The notes under the pieces were generated by a model, which worked only from the letters and a program-made list of their open reading frames with translations, was not told the origin of the DNA and ran no database searches. This document shows, one piece after another, positions 57,285 to 61,010 of a stretch of 61,010 nucleotides of DNA. The stretch comes from Candidatus Heimdallarchaeota archaeon. Lineage in GTDB: Archaea > Asgardarchaeota > Heimdallarchaeia > Heimdallarchaeales > Kariarchaeaceae. The stretch is taken from the NCBI GenBank assembly GCA_026702845.1, contig JADCLS010000024.1:1-61010 (forward strand). The letters run 5' to 3'. The position numbers were made by a program, and so were the translations under genes. Positions within the stretch are counted from its first letter, which is position 1; every line of letters starts with the position of its first letter.

Positions 57285-57410
57285 CTATAGATTATTTTCA
57301 AAATGCCCATCCACATCGAATTTCTTTCCATCAGACATGATAAATACATGTTCATCCTCATCCATGGGTCCCTTGAGTACTTTCTTTATTTTTTTCTCCA
57401 TATTACTCAT
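57285..57410 (-). CDS. 41-residue acidic/basic small protein, last gene of the Hsp20 operon
   Basis: The frame begins with ATG 57408-57410, which overlaps the Hsp20-like stop as ATGAGTAA, the same form of overlap as the relBE-like pair. It reads MSNMEKKIKKVLKG, then PMDEDEHVFIMSDGKKFDVD. A basic N-terminal helix and an acidic strand suggest a small adaptor. It is too short for a family call. The tight overlap and normal composition argue that it is translated. Confidence 0.5.
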   Translation of the reverse strand: MSNMEKKIKKVLKGPMDEDEHVFIMSDGKKFDVDGHFENNL

Positions 57411-57903
57411 CCTCACTTGTGAAAGGGATCTCCTCTCCCAAATCTTCATCTATGGGGAAAGTTACCACCAGAATACCATCCACATACTTAACCTTAGCTT
57501 CTTTGCTCTTAACTTCCTTGTCAAGTGTCACGGTCATCTTGACGTCTTTTCCATGCATGTATTCCAATAGTTCTTTGTTATACTCTGCAGTTAGATTGAT
57601 CTTATCTGATTTGGCCCGTAATTTTATGGTTGATTTATCAACACCCGGAATTTTAATCACTATTGTAAGTACGGTTTCATCCTCTGAAATTATCTGTTTC
57701 ACATTCTGAAAATGCCCCTTAATAGGAAAATTCCAATTCATTGGTCTATGAGAACCAGTTCTGAAGGCAAAGGATTTTGCCTTGTCATCACCGCAGTCAA
57801 CACAATCCTCGTCGAATCTGAAGCCCTTGGTGAAAATCTTATGCTTAGTTTTGTCTTTCATTTTCTGCACCTTCGCATTTACCCAATGGGTATGTCCGTC
57901 CAT
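57403..57903 (-). CDS. Hsp20/alpha-crystallin-type small heat shock protein
   Basis: The protein has 166 residues. The alpha-crystallin domain covers about 75-155 (VLTIVIKIPGVDKSTIKLRA, KINLTAEY, then VKYVDGILVVTFP, the G-x-L motif). The N-terminal 65 residues are unusual: they carry a CVDC pair near 33-38 and no usual hydrophobic arm. It holds unfolded proteins in solution. It starts 25 nt inside the end of the PadR gene, so it is translated in coupling with the regulator. It is followed by a 41-residue gene. Confidence 0.82.
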   Translation of the reverse strand: MDGHTHWVNAKVQKMKDKTKHKIFTKGFRFDEDCVDCGDDKAKSFAFRTGSHRPMNWNFPIKGHFQNVKQIISEDETVLTIVIKIPGVDKSTIKLRAKSDKINLTAEYNKELLEYMHGKDVKMTVTLDKEVKSKEAKVKYVDGILVVTFPIDEDLGEEIPFTSEDE

Positions 57904-58370
57904 TCATCTTTGTCAAGATCAACTGCCTTTTTCTTGAAACCTTCAAGATCCTCTTTGAATAGATCCACATCCAAGAATAGATTATCTAGAAGATCAATAC
58001 TCAGATGAGGATCCAATTCCACCAATTCTTCAATGATAATTTCTGTATATCTGAAATTTGATCTCAAATAATTACGTAGATCACTGGCAATCATCGTGAG
58101 ATAATCTGATCCTGCAGTGGTTCGTTTGGCCTCTAACTTACTAGATGTATCTAATTCAACTAGTTGCCGATCTCTTAGACGATGGAGAATCGGGTAGATT
58201 GTGCCTCTCTTCCCGGTATAATGCGTACCCATCTCATCGTTAATACGTTTGATCAATTCTGGTGCTGGTAGGAAGACATCTTCAGGTACCAGTACTAGTG
58301 TCAACATCTCGACGGGAGAAAGGGGTCTGTCATCATTGGGTAATGAGAATTTGGTCCACATGTTTTTCAT
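57879..58370 (-). CDS. PadR-family transcriptional regulator
   Basis: The protein has 163 residues. A winged helix lies in residues 15-90, with TGKRGTIYPILHRLRDRQLVEL as the recognition and wing region, which is the PadR signature (Y-P-x-L-x-R-L-x-x-x-G/Q). A helical C-terminal dimer part follows. PadR proteins repress stress or efflux genes and release on a ligand. It is first in an operon with the Hsp20-like gene and a small gene, so it probably controls this operon. A minus-strand TATA-like CTTTAAATACT lies about 60 nt upstream. Confidence 0.85.
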   Translation of the reverse strand: MKNMWTKFSLPNDDRPLSPVEMLTLVLVPEDVFLPAPELIKRINDEMGTHYTGKRGTIYPILHRLRDRQLVELDTSSKLEAKRTTAGSDYLTMIASDLRNYLRSNFRYTEIIIEELVELDPHLSIDLLDNLFLDVDLFKEDLEGFKKKAVDLDKDEWTDIPIG

Positions 58371-58789
58371 CTCTGTTAGAGCACATACGAATTGGGTAAA
58401 TGCTGATTCTATAGGTGTTATTACAAGTATTTAAAGTATTTGCTGATAGTCATTAATCCTTGTTTGCCTTCAACCAAAAACTCTAGATTAGTCTATTTTT
58501 TGTAGATAAGTATATAATGAATTTATGGGATTTTAATATTGATTATAAATAGGTACTTTACTTTTCATTCGCTACTTAGAAAAAATTTTGGTAGAGCTCT
58601 GACAAATTCAATATTTATAAATACACATTATAGGTTATCTGTCTATAGTCATTTTTAATTCAAAGATATCATCTGATTCAAAATTTTCAATCATCACAAA
58701 TTGCATCCATAATAACTTACATAATTGTAACTTCTATGATAAAATATTTTTACTAAATTCTTATCGACTAGGTCTGTTGATTCTTTATT
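58371..58789. other. non-coding region upstream of the PadR operon
   Basis: No gene is seen. The word AAGTATTT occurs as a direct repeat near 58424-58440, overlapping the likely TATA box of the PadR gene. The rest is AT-rich and lies after the stop of the surface propeller, whose terminator I could not identify. Confidence 0.35.
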
Positions 58790-60721
58790 TTAAATTCTGA
58801 AATTGCGTTTTCTTAATATTACTACTCCCGAAAATCCAAGTAGCAAACCAATGAATGGAGTGTTTTTTGTAGTAGAATTCTCAGTTGTATTGTTAATTGA
58901 ATTTGTTGTTGTTGTTAATGTTGTTGTTGTTGATGTTTCTTCAGAAGAATTTGATATTGTACTATCAGATGTTCCAATAGTTCTTTCTCCTGGGTTTTCT
59001 AGGTCTAGAGTAAAAGTAAATATTCCTAGATGATCTGCTGATAGATAGATAGTATTATTGTCAAAAGATATATGATTTCCGAAATTTTCTGTTGATTTAG
59101 TAATTTCAACTTTAGGATTATCTAGATCATGAATATTAATAACTGTTAAAGCATTCTGACTACTTACATATACAAAATTATCCCATCTAGTATTCATTCC
59201 AATAATTTTTCCACTCACAGTCATCGTGGTGAATTTGTAATTATCCTTAAGATTGATAAATGAAATCCGACTGCCCCAATCTTCAGCAAAAATCAATATA
59301 TGTCCAATTCTTTCAATTTCTTTAGAGCTAATTCCTATATTTTGTGCACTTACAAAGCTAATTGCTGTGGGGTCTGAAACAGAGATAATAAGGAATTCAT
59401 TACTATTTGTTGCTACATAGATATTTCCTTGATAATAGTTAATATCAGTTATTCCATAATTCTCAATATCGCTTCTTATATTTGTTTCAGCCAGTAAAAG
59501 TGGACTTGCTAGATTAGATAAATCATAAATTATTATTGTTTTATAATCAAGTCCATATAGAATTTCATTTTCTATATCAAAATCCATAAAATTCAACCCA
59601 ACTTCCAAAGTTGTTGTAAGAACTAAATTGTAGGGATCAGAGATATCATAGATTCTTGTATCATCATCAGATATTATCAGATAATTATCCCACTGGTAGA
59701 CACTACTTGGAGAATAATATGACGTACCTGAGATAATATCAATGATCCTTATTAATTCTAGATTTGAATTGAAGATATGTAGGCCTTGATTTTCGTGTAA
59801 TGCATAAAGGTAGCCATTGTAGCTGTAAGTAGCTAAATAACCATTAGATGGGATATCATATCTAGTTAAGCTTGTAAATGAATTGATATTTGATATATCT
59901 ACTAGCTCTAAACCATGCATACGATAATTTATTATCATCATATCACCATTAATTTGGATATTCTGATAATATTCAGCTGTATCAAAAGTATTAGTTACTG
60001 TCATTGTCTTTGAAAGGTGGATAAAGTACAGGTAATAATCATGAGGTCCAGTGATAAGGTAATCATCATGAAAATAGAAATAATCACTATAGACAGATAA
60101 GGAGCTATTATATTGAGGTTGAGTTGGATCATCAAGGCTATATCTGTATAATTTCTGGCTATATGCAGAAATGTACAGTTGGTTATCATAAACGACTGCT
60201 TTCTTCATTTTTGCATTGTATACACTTATATTATCCAATCTTTCTTTTGAGGTGATATTAAAAATCATGCATCCAGAATCGTATTCTGTGACGTAGAGGA
60301 TATCATTATAAACAGCCCAATCATAGGCTCCATTGTATTTATCATTTGGGTCATATGCAAAGGTGAAATTGCTGATTATTCTTGGAGAACTAGTATTGCT
60401 CATATCCCAGTGACTGAATTTCATTTCTCCTAGTTTGGGAATCTCATTGAAATATAGGTTATACCCAATGATTTGAAAATCGTGTAATCTTCCCTCATAA
60501 GTCTGCAGTAAAATAGGATTTAATCTATCTGACACGTCTAAAATCCCAAAATGATTGAGACCAGTGACAAAAAGCTGATTATTCTGATACTGTAATAGAT
60601 CTACTTCAATATAATCACCTTCAAATCCAGGAATTTCAAGACTTGTAATCAATTCTATTGCTGATAAATCAGAAGTATTCAGGATTAACAAAGTATTACC
60701 ATAACTGATAGAATACCCCAC
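58790..60721 (-). CDS. surface beta-propeller (LVIVD type) with CTERM-like anchor
   Basis: The protein has 643 residues from GTG 60721. The body carries LVIVD-type propeller strands (for example LLILNTSDLSAIELI, IIYDLSNLASPLLLAE, FLIISVSDPTAISFV). A Ser/Thr/Asn-rich linker (near 590-620, many N-x-S/T sites) leads to a C-terminal segment TPFIGLLLGFSGVVILRKRN. This resembles the CTERM sorting signals of Heimdall/Loki surface proteins (short helix then basic residues). The same frame stays open upstream to 60895 and there reads FPWKILLILFFLINLFTVEF, a good signal peptide, but no ATG, GTG or TTG lies in that extension. So the real start is lost or uses a rare codon such as ATT. Confidence 0.72.
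   Translation of the reverse strand: MGYSISYGNTLLILNTSDLSAIELITSLEIPGFEGDYIEVDLLQYQNNQLFVTGLNHFGILDVSDRLNPILLQTYEGRLHDFQIIGYNLYFNEIPKLGEMKFSHWDMSNTSSPRIISNFTFAYDPNDKYNGAYDWAVYNDILYVTEYDSGCMIFNITSKERLDNISVYNAKMKKAVVYDNQLYISAYSQKLYRYSLDDPTQPQYNSSLSVYSDYFYFHDDYLITGPHDYYLYFIHLSKTMTVTNTFDTAEYYQNIQINGDMMIINYRMHGLELVDISNINSFTSLTRYDIPSNGYLATYSYNGYLYALHENQGLHIFNSNLELIRIIDIISGTSYYSPSSVYQWDNYLIISDDDTRIYDISDPYNLVLTTTLEVGLNFMDFDIENEILYGLDYKTIIIYDLSNLASPLLLAETNIRSDIENYGITDINYYQGNIYVATNSNEFLIISVSDPTAISFVSAQNIGISSKEIERIGHILIFAEDWGSRISFINLKDNYKFTTMTVSGKIIGMNTRWDNFVYVSSQNALTVINIHDLDNPKVEITKSTENFGNHISFDNNTIYLSADHLGIFTFTLDLENPGERTIGTSDSTISNSSEETSTTTTLTTTTNSINNTTENSTTKNTPFIGLLLGFSGVVILRKRNFRI
58903..58932. repeat. 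TTG/TGT trinucleotide run coding for the Thr linker
   Basis: A simple run of TTG/TGT units lies here, coding on the minus strand for the Thr/Asn-rich stalk of the surface propeller. Its copy number may vary between cells. Confidence 0.6.
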
Positions 60722-60942
60722 ATCATCAACAATGAGAAGAGATTCAAAAGGATTATGTCCAAAATCTATATGTTCAGATTCAGATATCTCAGTATCTATT
60801 ACTATTTTACCAGAATTGAATTCAACAGTGAATAGATTGATCAGGAAAAATAAAATTAGTAATATTTTCCAAGGAAATCCGAAAATTAAATATTAATGAT
60901 CTCACCTGCTTAACAAGTCTTTCATGGTTATACCACAAAAAC

Positions 60943-60995
60943 ATGGACAACAAGGTCTTGAGCTTGTTGTCCATCTTGTAATCTCTTGGGATTAC
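60943..60995. repeat. two adjacent perfect hairpins near the right edge
   Basis: ATGGACAACAAG (60943-60954) pairs perfectly with CTTGTTGTCCAT (60963-60974) across the 8-nt loop GTCTTGAG. Right next to it, GTAATC-TCTTGG-GATTAC at 60978-60995 is perfect with a 6-nt loop. Two strong hairpins in a row suggest a structured RNA, an insertion-element end or a terminator. The window stops 15 nt later, so the unit is cut. Confidence 0.55.
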
Positions 60996-61010
60996 ATGAT
61001 ACAAGGTCAC

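Noticed and set aside
60822..61010. 62-codon frame on the minus strand at the right edge
   Set aside because: It crosses both hairpins and the signal-peptide-like extension of the surface propeller in another frame. It begins at the edge, so a cut gene or transposase tail cannot be excluded, but nothing supports it.
1..61010. CRISPR arrays, tRNA or rRNA genes, complete insertion sequences
   Set aside because: No regular direct repeats with unique spacers, no tRNA-like GGTTCAANTC arm with a matching acceptor, and no transposase with terminal repeats were found by reading. The only long repeats are inside the giant gene and the WD40 gene.

Overview
This AT-rich 61-kb window most likely comes from an Asgard archaeon, probably on the Heimdallarchaeia side. 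Archaeal signs are TATA-box promoters about 26-29 nt upstream of several start codons, with occasional GGAGG-type ribosome sites. The gene content adds a longin/roadblock-like domain on a 7TM protein, an arrestin-fold protein with a zinc ribbon, a membrane RING-like protein, a WD40 protein with a small C-terminal domain, a signal-peptide FKBP, and a Thr/Asn-rich surface protein with a CTERM-like tail. Hybrid histidine kinases, NAD salvage genes and a fatty acyl-CoA ligase fit the same group. The lineage call is inference from gene content; no rRNA or tRNA gene was seen.

Layout. Positions 338-14680 (minus) hold one uninterrupted 4,780-residue gene: signal peptide, seven modules of BspA/DUF285-type repeats, an Fn3-like domain, about 15 Ig-like repeats, further Ig-like domains, one membrane helix and a C-terminal cytoplasmic TIR domain. 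This resembles a Toll-like receptor and is the most striking object in the window. Positions 15-20.5 kb carry a membrane-anchored propeller, a zinc-ribbon membrane protein overlapping an alpha/beta hydrolase, a RelB-type antitoxin with a frameshifted RelE toxin, and a MacB/FtsX-type ABC pair. Positions 20.9-27.5 kb carry a GNAT-like protein, an acyl-CoA ligase, two unknown membrane proteins, an LCMT-like methyltransferase with a zinc ribbon, and an SDR. Positions 27.8-33.6 kb hold two hybrid histidine kinases around an MFS transporter, followed by a decayed copy of the transporter's 3' end.

Positions 33.7-37.5 kb hold an ARPP-1-like protein, the arrestin-like protein, and a PnuC-NadR operon for uptake and conversion of nicotinamide riboside to NAD. 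Positions 37.8-42.2 kb hold the WD40 protein and a GbsR/MarR-type regulator divergent from a two-gene ABC exporter, with a phased operator between them. Positions 42.3-48.7 kb hold a surface FKBP, a secreted subtilisin, an RHH protein overlapping a retropepsin-like protein, an MFS transporter, the 7TM-longin protein and a CXXC protein. Positions 48.7-55.7 kb hold a fucose-isomerase-like protein, a secreted beta-protein, a two-HTH regulator, the RING-like protein, a long-type HMG-CoA synthase for the mevalonate pathway, and a 54-residue Cys-rich protein. Positions 55.8-61 kb hold an OLD-like ATPase plus TOPRIM-like protein (possible defence pair), a PadR-Hsp20-small-protein operon, and a CTERM surface propeller whose start is unclear next to strong hairpins at the right edge.

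Themes are cell-surface recognition, signalling and regulation, and small two-gene modules of toxin-antitoxin or defence type.
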